A stretch of DNA of 64,000 nucleotides, from NCBI GenBank assembly GCA_022712895.1, contig JAFLJS010000055.1:48628-112627 (forward strand). Reading direction: 5' to 3'. This stretch comes from Desulfocapsa sp. (GTDB lineage Bacteria > Desulfobacterota > Desulfobulbia > Desulfobulbales > Desulfocapsaceae). The notes under the pieces are model-generated. The model was not told where the DNA came from. It saw only the letters and a list, made by a program, of their open reading frames with translations, and made no database searches. Below, piece after piece: positions 7,975 through 15,677 of this stretch; the first letter of the stretch is position 1; the number at the start of each line of letters is the position of its first letter. The translations under genes were made by a program, and so were the position numbers.

Positions 7975-9096
7975 TTATTTCATGTGTCTTGTCGCCAAAC
8001 GTTTTAAAGCAAGTGTTGTAAATTCTTTATCGCCAAGCTCTAGATTCTCCAAAGGAACTTCAGCACGGGCAGCTTCCTTATGTCCTCCTGCCGAACCTAC
8101 AGCACCAAATATTCGTTCTGCCAGTTTTCCGGCACTCTTTCGATAACCATCACAGCGAAAGATCACCACCAGTTTGCCCTTGTGGGTTCCCGAAACCAGA
8201 ACCCAGTCGATTTTATCCACGTGGTTGAGGAAATCAGCAATATTTACCAGAATATCAGGGCTCCTCACACTCCCCAGATGGCTGTAATATCGACCTTTTG
8301 AGTATCTGAGCTTATTCAACGCCACATTGAAATATTTGAGTTCTGAACGTCTGAGATCCGTCAGCTCGAATTTTTTCACCAGGTTACGGTTTGCAACGTT
8401 AAACAGGTACCGAAAAGAGATACCATCAGCCAAAACTGAATGTTTAGAAAAATCCTGGGTATCAACTTTGATGGCATAAAAAAGAGCCGTTGCCAGGGCG
8501 GCTGACGGTTTCATGTTGGCCGCCCGCAAATACTCCACCAGCATAGTGGAGCACGCACCATATTGCGGTCTAATATCTACAAAAGGCACCTCATATCCGC
8601 ATTTCAGTGGATGATGGTCAATGATGGCATCAAACGCTATCCGCTCAAACACTGGCAGATGCTTTGGCTGTGAATCAACCAGCACCTTTTTAGAAAATTC
8701 ACTGACTTTAACACTGCCAAGACGTTCAAGCGGGATCTTCAAACGATCCACCATTGCCACATTATTCAAGCGCCTGATTTCGTTGGGATGGGCAATTGTC
8801 ACCGACTTTACCCGGTAACGCAAAAGACGTTTAATCGCCATTGAACAAGCTAAAGCGTCAGGATCAGCATTTATGCAGATAAGCACCTCATCCTCTTTTT
8901 CAAAAACTGCCCAAAATCTTTCTAGACGTTCTTTGGCACTTGTTCTTGCCGCTACGTGACAACCGTGATTCTGTTTTTTTCGAGCCATGCACAGTTCAGC
9001 AGTAGAGTAACCAATACTGCTTTCCCCTTCTATTTTGTTTTTTAGGTTCAGTATAGCAAATTCCAAAGCGATAGCTGAACAAGTTGTTTGCTCCAC
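7975..9096 (-). CDS. DHH/DHHA1 family phosphoesterase (NrnA-like)
   Basis: 373 residues. The N-terminal DHH domain (about 65-230) has metal-binding motifs INADPDALACS, a DSQPKHLP segment and DAIIDHHP. The C-terminal DHHA1 domain ends in the nucleic-acid-binding GGHKEAA motif near residue 330. The family includes nano-RNase/pAp phosphatases that degrade short oligoribonucleotides, and cyclic-dinucleotide or polyphosphate hydrolases. NrnA-like activity on small RNA or pAp is likely but not provable here. The track start at 9096 is a GTG without a visible Shine-Dalgarno. The ATG at residue 33 (position 9000) is an alternative and also lacks one. The first 45 or so residues are not part of the DHH fold. 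Confidence 0.83.
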   Translation of the reverse strand: MEQTTCSAIALEFAILNLKNKIEGESSIGYSTAELCMARKKQNHGCHVAARTSAKERLERFWAVFEKEDEVLICINADPDALACSMAIKRLLRYRVKSVTIAHPNEIRRLNNVAMVDRLKIPLERLGSVKVSEFSKKVLVDSQPKHLPVFERIAFDAIIDHHPLKCGYEVPFVDIRPQYGACSTMLVEYLRAANMKPSAALATALFYAIKVDTQDFSKHSVLADGISFRYLFNVANRNLVKKFELTDLRRSELKYFNVALNKLRYSKGRYYSHLGSVRSPDILVNIADFLNHVDKIDWVLVSGTHKGKLVVIFRCDGYRKSAGKLAERIFGAVGSAGGHKEAARAEVPLENLELGDKEFTTLALKRLATRHMK

Positions 9097-9195
9097 GGGA
9101 CACGCTTTTAGCGAATTCCACGAAACAACAACTGGAACTATAGCACATCATTTCATTAAAGTGCAAGTCCACCGGCCACGCAATGCAACTCATTC

Positions 9196-10818
9196 TCAAC
9201 TGTCTGATTGACTAAATATGGGGACTGAGGGAAAAAGAGAGGGATCGGTATGCGGAATAAAACGTGCCCCGGAAAAACGAATCATAAACTCCTGATTCAC
9301 GTTGAGCTCGAGATAAGTGATGCTTGATACAATTTGTTCACACTCCAAACGTGCTTTTTCATCAAGCAATACCATTTCGGCCCCTTGCAGAGAACTGTTA
9401 CCAATAGGACGAAATGTCGACAGGGGAAGGTCCGGCAGCATGCCCAGGGTTATGGCGCATTCCGGGTTAATATGACGACCAAATGCTCCCGCCACTATAA
9501 CTTCCTCAAGCTCCTCAAAGTGAATACCCACCTGACTCACAAGGGTTCTAAGAACTGCATACATGGCTGCTTTAGAACGAATCATAGCATCCAGATCAAT
9601 CTGCTCAAGAACCACGTCTTCAGCCCCATCCCTGTCACTGGTGAAGGCGAGTATAAAACACATGTCATCTCCTCGTAACTGAAGATGCTTTTTCATAAAT
9701 GCCAGACGCTTTGGATCTTTTTCTGTGGATGGTTCCCTGAACTTCCCCCGGATATCGATCACCTGCGTCAGGTAGAGTGCTGCCACAAGATCAATAAGGC
9801 CCGACCCACATAGACCAATGGGTGCGACATCTCCTATGGTTCTGTACTCTATTACAAATGTTTGCGAATCGATGGCAACATATTCGATGGCACCAGGCCC
9901 CGCTCGCATGCCCATACGGGCAACACCTCCCTCAAGGGCCGGCCCTGCAGCTCCGGCACAGGCAATGAGCCATTCAGAGTTACCAAGCACCACCTCAGCG
10001 TTGGTACCGACATCAATAAGCATTCGTGTTTTTTCCGATCGGGCCATGCCAGACGCCAGAATACCTGAGATCAGATCACCACCAAAATAACTACCAATTG
10101 ATGGCATGATAAAAAGGGGGGCCACAGGGCTGATAGCAAGGTTTAATTGCCCGGCTTCTATCCCACGGGCACGGTTAAAAAGGGGAATATAAGGTTCTCT
10201 GCAGAGTGTGTAAGGATCAACCCCCAAAAACAAATGAGTCATGGTGGTATTGCCTGATACTGACAGTGCCCGAATTTCCAGCACAGGAATGTTCGCCTTT
10301 TGAGCCAGCTCTTCAGCAAGCTCATTAATGGAGGTGAGTATGGCCTGTTGTAATTCGTCCAGCCCTGCATCCTGAAAATCAGCAGCTATTATTTTTTGCT
10401 GACGACGTACAGCGGTTCCATGGTGAATACGGCTGAGGATATCAGAACCGAAACGAATCTGTGCATTTTCAAGATTCGCGACAGCCAGTGTTTTCCCGTT
10501 TTGCAGGTTTACTAAAGTAGCTTCCAGATGAGTAGTCCCAAGGTCCAGGGCCATGGCTGCAACCACGGATGGCTCCTCTGCCAAAAAGCCCACGACTGAC
10601 CAACCGTTCTCCAGATCATTGAGAAGGGCAAATCCTGTATACCCTGCATCACGAAACCCTCGAGCCACAGAAGTCATGCAGCTGTATGGCACCGACAAGG
10701 GCTGTCCATCCTGAAGCGTACCAGCAAGGGCCTGCAGCAAACGATCAAGATCAGCAGTATTATCACTGAGCCGGGGAGGACTGGCCTCCACATGTACAAC
10801 AGAAACTATTGCTTTCAT
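9196..10818 (-). CDS. RACo-like ASKHA ATPase (DUF4445), activator of corrinoid or Fe-S proteins
   Basis: 540 residues. From about residue 88 it matches the ASKHA fold typical of RACo/RamA reductive activators of corrinoid proteins: phosphate-1 loop MALDLGTTHLEATLV, SGNTTMTHLFLGVDP, MIDVGTNAEVVLG-like adenosine region, GLCGSGLIDLVAALY and VAGAFGRHI. The N-terminal 85 residues replace the [2Fe-2S] ferredoxin domain usual in RACo. No CxxxxCxxC cluster motif is visible, so electron delivery would need a separate partner. Family function is ATP-driven reduction of Co(II) corrinoid in methyltransferase or acetyl-CoA pathways. No corrinoid protein or methyltransferase gene is adjacent. It is divergent from crcB. 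Confidence 0.8.
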   Translation of the reverse strand: MKAIVSVVHVEASPPRLSDNTADLDRLLQALAGTLQDGQPLSVPYSCMTSVARGFRDAGYTGFALLNDLENGWSVVGFLAEEPSVVAAMALDLGTTHLEATLVNLQNGKTLAVANLENAQIRFGSDILSRIHHGTAVRRQQKIIAADFQDAGLDELQQAILTSINELAEELAQKANIPVLEIRALSVSGNTTMTHLFLGVDPYTLCREPYIPLFNRARGIEAGQLNLAISPVAPLFIMPSIGSYFGGDLISGILASGMARSEKTRMLIDVGTNAEVVLGNSEWLIACAGAAGPALEGGVARMGMRAGPGAIEYVAIDSQTFVIEYRTIGDVAPIGLCGSGLIDLVAALYLTQVIDIRGKFREPSTEKDPKRLAFMKKHLQLRGDDMCFILAFTSDRDGAEDVVLEQIDLDAMIRSKAAMYAVLRTLVSQVGIHFEELEEVIVAGAFGRHINPECAITLGMLPDLPLSTFRPIGNSSLQGAEMVLLDEKARLECEQIVSSITYLELNVNQEFMIRFSGARFIPHTDPSLFPSVPIFSQSDS

Positions 10819-10953
10819 TTTCCTCTCTATTACGCAGTTTTCTTGACGTTGGGAACGTATGATGTTACCTACAGACAGTGCTCGTATGAAACGTTATATA
10901 CGTTATACAAATTTTCCCAAAACATACCTTATTTCATTTAATTCTCAAACAAT

Positions 10954-11334
10954 ATGGAAAAAATTATTGGTATTGCTCTTGGTGGAAGCCTTGGCGCCGT
11001 GGGAAGATATCTTATCATGCTGGTGGCAGGGGAATACCACACCGAATCACTGCCCCTTGGGACCCTCGTGGCCAATCTTATCGGTTGTCTGCTTATCGGG
11101 ATATTCTGGTCACTGTTTGATCGAATCCAGATTAGCAACGAGTTTCGCTTATTCCTCTTCACCGGATTTTTAGGCGGATTCACTACATTTTCCACCTTTG
11201 CCCGAGAAACCATACAACTCTTCAAAACGGGCGAACATGTTCAGGCTTTCAGTTATCTGATACTCTCTAATTTTCTGGGGCTGTGCATGGTTGCTGCTGG
11301 TTTCCTGCTAACCCACAAATTGCTGCGCGGATAA
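10954..11334 (+). CDS. crcB: Fluoride-specific ion channel Fluc/CrcB
   Basis: 126 residues with four hydrophobic segments and the family signatures GGSLGAVGRYLIM, GTLVANLIGCLLIGIFW and FTGFLGGFTTFSTFARE, which carry the conserved Asn and the Thr/Phe of the fluoride pore. It acts in the inner membrane as an antiparallel dimer exporting fluoride. The start at 10954 aligns with the usual family N-terminus (MEKIIGIALGG), although no strong Shine-Dalgarno is seen. I looked for a fluoride riboswitch in the 135-bp upstream spacer and did not recognise one. It is followed after 6 bp by lptG on the same strand. Confidence 0.93.
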   Translation: MEKIIGIALGGSLGAVGRYLIMLVAGEYHTESLPLGTLVANLIGCLLIGIFWSLFDRIQISNEFRLFLFTGFLGGFTTFSTFARETIQLFKTGEHVQAFSYLILSNFLGLCMVAAGFLLTHKLLRG

Positions 11335-11340
11335 TGTTAC

Positions 11341-12426
11341 GTGAATCTTCTTAACCGCTATATACTTACACAATTTCTTCGCAACTTCCTGGTTGTCGCC
11401 GCTGCCTTTGTGTCCATATATATCCTCGTGGATTTCTTTGAAAAAATTGATAAATTCTTGGAAACAGGGCAATCCATCCTCCTTGTTTTTCAATTTTTCA
11501 TGCTTTCAGTTCCCTTTATCGTTGATATGCTGGGACCGGTTCTGATCCTGCTGGCCGGCGTAATCAGTCTGGGCGTCCTCAGTCACAATAATGAACTCAC
11601 AGCAATGATGGCCGGCGGCATTCACCTGCGCACCATTATCAATCCGATTCTCATTGGCGCCCTGCTTCTGACCATGCTTTTTCTGGCTATGGCACAGTGG
11701 GTATTACCCCGTACCATTGAAGCCACTAATACCATCTGGTACGAGAACGTAAAAGGTATGGTCCCTCTTGGGATCTTTCGCAACGGACGCTACTATTACA
11801 AAGGCAAAGAAGGTTTTTATTCCTTCGTCAGACCCTGGCCCAAAAAAAATACTTTCCTGGATTTCTCCTATTCCAGTTGGAACCCTGACCACAAGCTTGA
11901 GACGCTGGTCTCTTCCAAATCTGCGAAATGGACACCAAAACATGGCTGGCTTCTGAAAAAAGGACAGATTCAGGAGAATCTTACCCCTGACGATTTTCGT
12001 ACCACCCTGTTTGATGAGCAAAAATTCTCCTTCCCTGAAAGTCCAGAGTTCTTTTTCGTACCCAAACACCAATCGGCCGAACTGTCTTTAACCGAACTTT
12101 TCCAGGACATGCATAACCAGGAAAGCAAAAATAAGACAATTGTTGCCCAGACGAACTTTTACAGCCGCATTTCCTATACCCTGCTGGGGATTCCTCTACT
12201 CTTTATGGGACTCCCTATGCTTATGCTTTCCTACCGCAAGTGGGGGAAAGACCTGGCTGTTGCCATCCCTGTGAGTTGTGGTATGGCCTTTGTCGCCTGG
12301 GGAATCTGGGGGGCATTGCAGTCGCTTGCCAAGGCTGGATACCTTTCACCACTTCTTGCAGCAATGCTCATTCACCTGTTCTTCGGGATCACCGGCTTCC
12401 TCTTCCTGCATAAACAGAGTACCTGA
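11341..12426 (+). CDS. lptG: LptF/LptG family LPS export permease, closest to LptG
   Basis: 361 residues. It has N-terminal transmembrane helices (from about 10-110, starting LLNRYILTQFLRNFLVVAAA), a periplasmic beta-jellyroll (about 120-260) and three C-terminal helices (about 270-360). This is the LptG plan for the inner-membrane LptB2FG transporter that lifts lipopolysaccharide toward the outer membrane. The start codon is GTG. lptF, often next to lptG, is not here; the upstream neighbour is crcB. The stop overlaps the next start (TGATG), suggesting coupling to the unusual dehydratase-like genes downstream. LptF is the alternative name, but the family and topology are sound. Confidence 0.85.
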   Translation: MNLLNRYILTQFLRNFLVVAAAFVSIYILVDFFEKIDKFLETGQSILLVFQFFMLSVPFIVDMLGPVLILLAGVISLGVLSHNNELTAMMAGGIHLRTIINPILIGALLLTMLFLAMAQWVLPRTIEATNTIWYENVKGMVPLGIFRNGRYYYKGKEGFYSFVRPWPKKNTFLDFSYSSWNPDHKLETLVSSKSAKWTPKHGWLLKKGQIQENLTPDDFRTTLFDEQKFSFPESPEFFFVPKHQSAELSLTELFQDMHNQESKNKTIVAQTNFYSRISYTLLGIPLLFMGLPMLMLSYRKWGKDLAVAIPVSCGMAFVAWGIWGALQSLAKAGYLSPLLAAMLIHLFFGITGFLFLHKQST

Positions 12427-13178
12427 TGGAACGAACCCAAAAGCAACTGTTTGGAATTGTAGGCGTTCCACCTCTCGCTGTTATGGAGGAACTTGCAGCC
12501 AACAGGAGTGATATTGTTGATCTGGATGAACCACAGGGACGAATTGACCTGGAAACAGCATCTCCTTTCCTGCCACGCGTCTATTGCGGAATTTTACGAA
12601 CCGTTATCGCCAATTGCCTTGCTGTAAAACCGGATGTGATCTATATCGATACCGGAGCTGGCAAATGTGATTGCGCCGTCCACACAGCAACGGTGCTCGA
12701 GGATATCCTGCCACAAACTACAATCATCAGAACCAAAAACCAGGATTCCTGTGATTTTGGCATTCCACTTTGCAAGGCACGTATGAATCTGGTGGAGAAG
12801 ATGTCAGCTATAACCTCTGGGGTTCAGCTGATAGCAGTAGAGCAAGAGATTATCCCCTGCCAGCCCACCGCCGGATTCTGGGGTGTGCCACCACGGGACT
12901 TCTCCCTACTCAGTCTCTTCCCTGACACCACCCACATCTATGGCTGGGCACGTTGTATGGAAAACAAAACGCCAGACAATACCGAGATGGAATGCCATTA
13001 CAATTCAGATATCCCCACCGTCTTTTTTGCCCAGTCTTTCTGTGCAAAAACAGCCCTTGCCAGACATCTCGCAGGCAAACACCCCCATGGGCTTTACCTC
13101 GATTGTGATGTGACAGCAGGCAACAGTGCTAAATCCAAGATCCAGGCATTTCTTGAGCTTTCAGGAGTTACGATCTAA
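12426..13178 (+). CDS. Cys-rich protein resembling a 2-hydroxyacyl-CoA dehydratase subunit
   Basis: 250 residues, rich in cysteine (about 11, including GKCDCAV, DSCDFGIPLC and ECHY). The C-terminal segment DCDVTAGNSAKSKIQAFLEL resembles the end of HgdB/FldB-type 2-hydroxyacyl-CoA dehydratase and double-cubane cluster subunits, where a Q/K-x-R-x-EAFxE pattern closes the fold. The N-terminus (LFGIVGVPPLAVMEELAANR) is compatible with the opening strand of such subunits. It is much shorter than a full dehydratase subunit (about 380 or more residues). The next gene is an activator-type ATPase, which is the usual partner of this family. I infer a Fe-S protein activated by that ATPase; substrate and reaction are unknown. 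The start overlaps the lptG stop. Confidence 0.5.
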   Translation: MERTQKQLFGIVGVPPLAVMEELAANRSDIVDLDEPQGRIDLETASPFLPRVYCGILRTVIANCLAVKPDVIYIDTGAGKCDCAVHTATVLEDILPQTTIIRTKNQDSCDFGIPLCKARMNLVEKMSAITSGVQLIAVEQEIIPCQPTAGFWGVPPRDFSLLSLFPDTTHIYGWARCMENKTPDNTEMECHYNSDIPTVFFAQSFCAKTALARHLAGKHPHGLYLDCDVTAGNSAKSKIQAFLELSGVTI

Positions 13179-13825
13179 TGCTGCTGGCAGATTTTGGAAC
13201 ATCCTACTGCAAACTTCTGGACACAGAATCAGACAAGCCACCAACCCTCATCCCCACCAGAGACCTTGACCGAAAAAACATTCAGGTAGATATCGCCACA
13301 GGCCATAACGGAAAACGTTATGCCACACAATATGTAAATGAACTGACGGCACTTGCCAGAGGTGGTCTCAGCTTGATTGATGAGCCATCTTTCACACTAC
13401 TAGACTGTGGAAGCCGTGATATCAAATATGTTATTTACGAAGAGGGGATAATTAAAGATATGGGATGGAATGCAGAATGCGGTGCATCCATGGGCTTTAC
13501 CATAGAACTTCTTGAAAAGTACTACACCATAGATTTTGCAAACCTTGAGATCCCCAAAAGTTCCTTCTCAATCACCTGCGGAGTTCTGGGCATGAGCCAT
13601 ATCTTTGATGCGGTGGTGACGGGAGAAAGTGAAGCAAAAGCAGTGGCTAAATTTGTGAAAGGGATTGCTCTCAACGCCTATAACTTTGCAAAACATCCAG
13701 AAAAAATATATCTCTCTGGAGGGCTTTGCGACAATCCCCTTTTTGTTGGATCCTTTCCCTGTTCTGTTGTACCCCTAGGGCGCTTTGTACTTCTGGAAGG
13801 TTTACAGACTCCTAGCGCCAGGTAA
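13178..13825 (+). CDS. BadF/BadG/BcrA/HgdC-type ATPase (dehydratase activator-like)
   Basis: 215 residues with an ASKHA ATPase plan. It has an N-terminal LLADFGTSYCKLL phosphate-1-like loop, LLDCGSRDIKYVIYEEG (like the GGQDxK motif of HgdC), NAECGASMGFTIELLEKYY (like the N-x-C-A-A-G-T-G-x-F-L-E stretch), a Cys before GVLGMSHIFDAVVTGES and the adenosine motif LSGGLCDN. HgdC relatives are dimers with one [4Fe-4S] cluster that inject an electron into a dehydratase with ATP hydrolysis. It is shorter than typical activators (about 255), and some motif residues differ, so activity is not certain. It shares a TAATG junction with the upstream gene. Its 3' end overlaps the convergent nitroreductase gene by 14 bp. 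Confidence 0.72.
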   Translation: MLLADFGTSYCKLLDTESDKPPTLIPTRDLDRKNIQVDIATGHNGKRYATQYVNELTALARGGLSLIDEPSFTLLDCGSRDIKYVIYEEGIIKDMGWNAECGASMGFTIELLEKYYTIDFANLEIPKSSFSITCGVLGMSHIFDAVVTGESEAKAVAKFVKGIALNAYNFAKHPEKIYLSGGLCDNPLFVGSFPCSVVPLGRFVLLEGLQTPSAR

Positions 13826-14609
13826 CTTTTAAGTCATCACGCTGGGGGATATGTCTGTATTTGAATTTTGGATAACCCAGCATCAACGCCGTATACACAA
13901 CATGGTTTTCCGGCAGAGCAAGTGCTTCAACAAGGGGCTTATGTTTGTAAAAAGCCTGTACCAGAAATCCTGCCCAGCAGCTACCAAGCCCAAAACTGCT
14001 GGCACTGAGATCAAGATAGGCAGTGGACAGGGTACAATCTTCCACGGGATGTTCGCTTTTGCCCGGATCTGCGTGACAAATAGCAAGATGCGGAGCACCG
14101 CGTAAAACCTTATCTTCCCCCTGGTCCCAGGCACGAATCAGCCCTGGAAACACCTTTATCTCCCGCATATAATCAACAACCAGACCAGCAAGCTTTTGCA
14201 CTTCAAGAGGATCTTCCACCATGAGCCAGTGCGCTGACTGACAATTGTGGGCACTGGGAGAATAGCGACTGACTTCAAGAATAGCAGCCAGAGTATCGTG
14301 GTCTGCCACTCGTTTTTTATAAGTTCTGATTGATCGTCGACTTTTTAAAAGATGTTCAACAGACTGTGGTGTTGGCAGCATCCTTTTATCAACCGCAGTA
14401 ATACCTGCCAGTGGTGATACGGTTATATCCAATGCATCATTACCGCACACTGCCATACAGTGTCCGCAACGAATACATCGTCGCAACGCCGCTTTTCGCA
14501 GTTGAGGAAAACCTTCTTTGTCCGGATTAATCAAGTCAAAGGGGCACTCTGCAATGCAGGAATAACATTTTATACATTTCTCTTGATCTATAGAGAGACT
14601 GATTTTCAT
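13812..14609 (-). CDS. Ferredoxin-nitroreductase fusion protein
   Basis: 265 residues. The N-terminus carries two [4Fe-4S] motifs, CIKCYSCIAECPFD and CIRCGHCMAVCGND (about 12-55). From about residue 85 a nitroreductase/FMN-binding fold begins with SRRSIRTYKKR and SRYSPSAHNCQS, and it ends with LGYPKFKYRHIPQR. Such fusions are common in anaerobes and transfer electrons from ferredoxin clusters to FMN. The physiological acceptor is usually unknown. The gene stands alone on the minus strand and converges on the ATPase gene with a 14-bp overlap. GGAGC precedes the start at 14609. Confidence 0.88.
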   Translation of the reverse strand: MKISLSIDQEKCIKCYSCIAECPFDLINPDKEGFPQLRKAALRRCIRCGHCMAVCGNDALDITVSPLAGITAVDKRMLPTPQSVEHLLKSRRSIRTYKKRVADHDTLAAILEVSRYSPSAHNCQSAHWLMVEDPLEVQKLAGLVVDYMREIKVFPGLIRAWDQGEDKVLRGAPHLAICHADPGKSEHPVEDCTLSTAYLDLSASSFGLGSCWAGFLVQAFYKHKPLVEALALPENHVVYTALMLGYPKFKYRHIPQRDDLKVTWR

Positions 14610-14790
14610 TGGAGCTCCAACTAAAATTAAATCAACTTAAAAGATACCTTGCTAGCTACGGTGTTCTTTATATTATAGTACCAAATTTCTGTAAAGGGAG
14701 TAAATACCATACGCATTCGAAATTCCTACAAAAGACACGAACCTATGCCCCACCCGAAACTCTGTTCAGCTGACATCTCAAGCCGTGAAA

Positions 14791-14952
14791 ATGTCTTCCC
14801 CCCATCAGCATCCCGGCCATCTTCTTAGACCTCTTATTGACGACCTTCTTGAAAGAAAAGAAAACCTGTGCATACTTATCGGGGAAGGCATTGCAAGCCA
14901 CTGGTTAACAAACTGGCCGACACAATTCTGGGATCTACAACAGAACCTGTAG
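14791..14952 (+). CDS. Possible small protein or gene remnant, 53 residues
   Basis: ATG-initiated ORF too short for the track. It reads MSSPHQHPGHLLRPL, then LLERKENLCILIGEGIASHW and ends WDLQQNL. The composition looks protein-like, with three Trp and amphipathic stretches. No clear Shine-Dalgarno precedes the start, and I do not recognise the family. It may equally be the surviving end of a decayed gene or chance. Confidence 0.3.
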   Translation: MSSPHQHPGHLLRPLIDDLLERKENLCILIGEGIASHWLTNWPTQFWDLQQNL

Positions 14953-14990
14953 AATTCATCCTCTCCTAACATACCCTTTTAGCCAGTTAG

Positions 14991-14996
14991 TATAAT
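14991..14996 (+). promoter_or_regulatory. Candidate -10 box for the lipoprotein gene
   Basis: Perfect TATAAT about 105 bp before the lipoprotein start. The matching -35 position is poor, so this is only a candidate. Confidence 0.3.
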
Positions 14997-15100
14997 TTCC
15001 TATTCGCACCGACAAGAGTATGGTAACGTGCCTGCAACAAATGAGGATTACCACAGATCCTTATTACAATTTAAACAATAATAACTGCAAGAGGATCTCT

Positions 15101-15364
15101 ATGAAACACACAATAAAACTATTCACTCTACTCTTTTTCGCTAGCCTTGCCGGTTGTGCCAGTAATAGCGATATCGATGCGCTGCGAGCAGATGTTCAAC
15201 AAGCCAACGCAAATGCCAGTAAAGCCTTACAAACAGCAAATGCTGCCAAAGTTGAAGCCAGAAATGCCAGTGAAACAGCGCAAGAAGCAAAAGCAACTGC
15301 CGATACCACAGAAAATAAAATTGAGTACCTGATTAAAAAGAACCAGGCCCCCAAGCATAAGTAA
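15101..15364 (+). CDS. Lpp-like alanine-zipper outer-membrane lipoprotein
   Basis: 87 residues from the internal ATG at 15101, which has AAGAGG at the right distance. The track start at 15020 adds an unlikely leader. The signal peptide ends in lipobox LAGC after a hydrophobic run (LFTLLFFASLAGC), so Cys20 would be acylated. The mature part is a long helix of heptads rich in Ala (ANANASKALQTANAAK...), the alanine-zipper pattern of Lpp-type lipoproteins, and the sequence ends in Lys. In Braun lipoprotein the C-terminal Lys is linked to peptidoglycan; here this is inference. It acts in the periplasm, tethered to the outer membrane. A strong terminator follows. Confidence 0.85.
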   Translation: MKHTIKLFTLLFFASLAGCASNSDIDALRADVQQANANASKALQTANAAKVEARNASETAQEAKATADTTENKIEYLIKKNQAPKHK

Positions 15365-15389
15365 ATCTGGCCACGACACCCAAATTAAG

Positions 15390-15424
15390 AAAGGCTCCGA
15401 AGCTTATGCTCCGGAGCCTTTCTC
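15390..15424. terminator. Bidirectional terminator between lipoprotein gene and small Cys-rich gene
   Basis: A 10-bp perfect stem AAAGGCTCCG / CGGAGCCTTT with a 12-base loop, A-rich on one side and T-rich on the other. It sits between two convergent genes and can serve both. Confidence 0.85.
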
Positions 15425-15432
15425 AATGAGAG

Positions 15433-15582
15433 TTATTTCTTCGATTTTTTCTTTTTGTTCTTCTGCTTTTTCTTTGCATTTTTCTTTATCTGTGAGTCAA
15501 TTTCTACAAAAAGAGGACAACGCTTACAACATTTCCCCTTCTTCTGAACCTTGTCACAGCAGTTTTTTTTCGTTTTTGCCAT
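15433..15582 (-). CDS. Small Cys- and Lys-rich protein, 49 residues
   Basis: Not in the ORF track because of its length. The ATG at 15582 is preceded by AAGGAG at ideal spacing, and the ORF ends next to the shared terminator. The N-terminal half is cysteine-rich (NCCDKVQKKGKCCKRCP, five Cys), and the C-terminal half is almost entirely Lys with some Gln/Asn/Ser. Paired CC motifs suggest a metal site (Zn or Fe-S), and the basic tail suggests nucleic-acid or anionic-surface binding. Both are inferences. I recall similar short CCxxxxKxGKCCxxCP proteins in sulfate reducers but cannot name a family. It lies downstream of the fkpA-like gene on the same strand, 95 bp away. Confidence 0.7.
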   Translation of the reverse strand: MAKTKKNCCDKVQKKGKCCKRCPLFVEIDSQIKKNAKKKQKNKKKKSKK

Positions 15583-15677
15583 ATCGAGCTCCTTGTGAGT
15601 ACCTTACAAAAAAATATCTTTTAAAATCCATTTCGAAAAACACTTATTCCCGTTTACCATGTTTCTTCGGTATCAGA

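Larger units (their letters stand above)
14610..15100. other. 491-bp intergenic region
   Basis: Lies between the divergent nitroreductase and lipoprotein genes and should contain both promoters. Inside it is one plausible short plus-strand ORF (14791-14952, listed separately) and a TATAAT hexamer at 14991. Nothing else is recognised. Confidence 0.5.

Noticed and set aside
10819-10953. Fluoride riboswitch upstream of crcB
   Set aside because: I looked for the conserved pseudoknot segments and did not find a convincing match in the 135-bp spacer.
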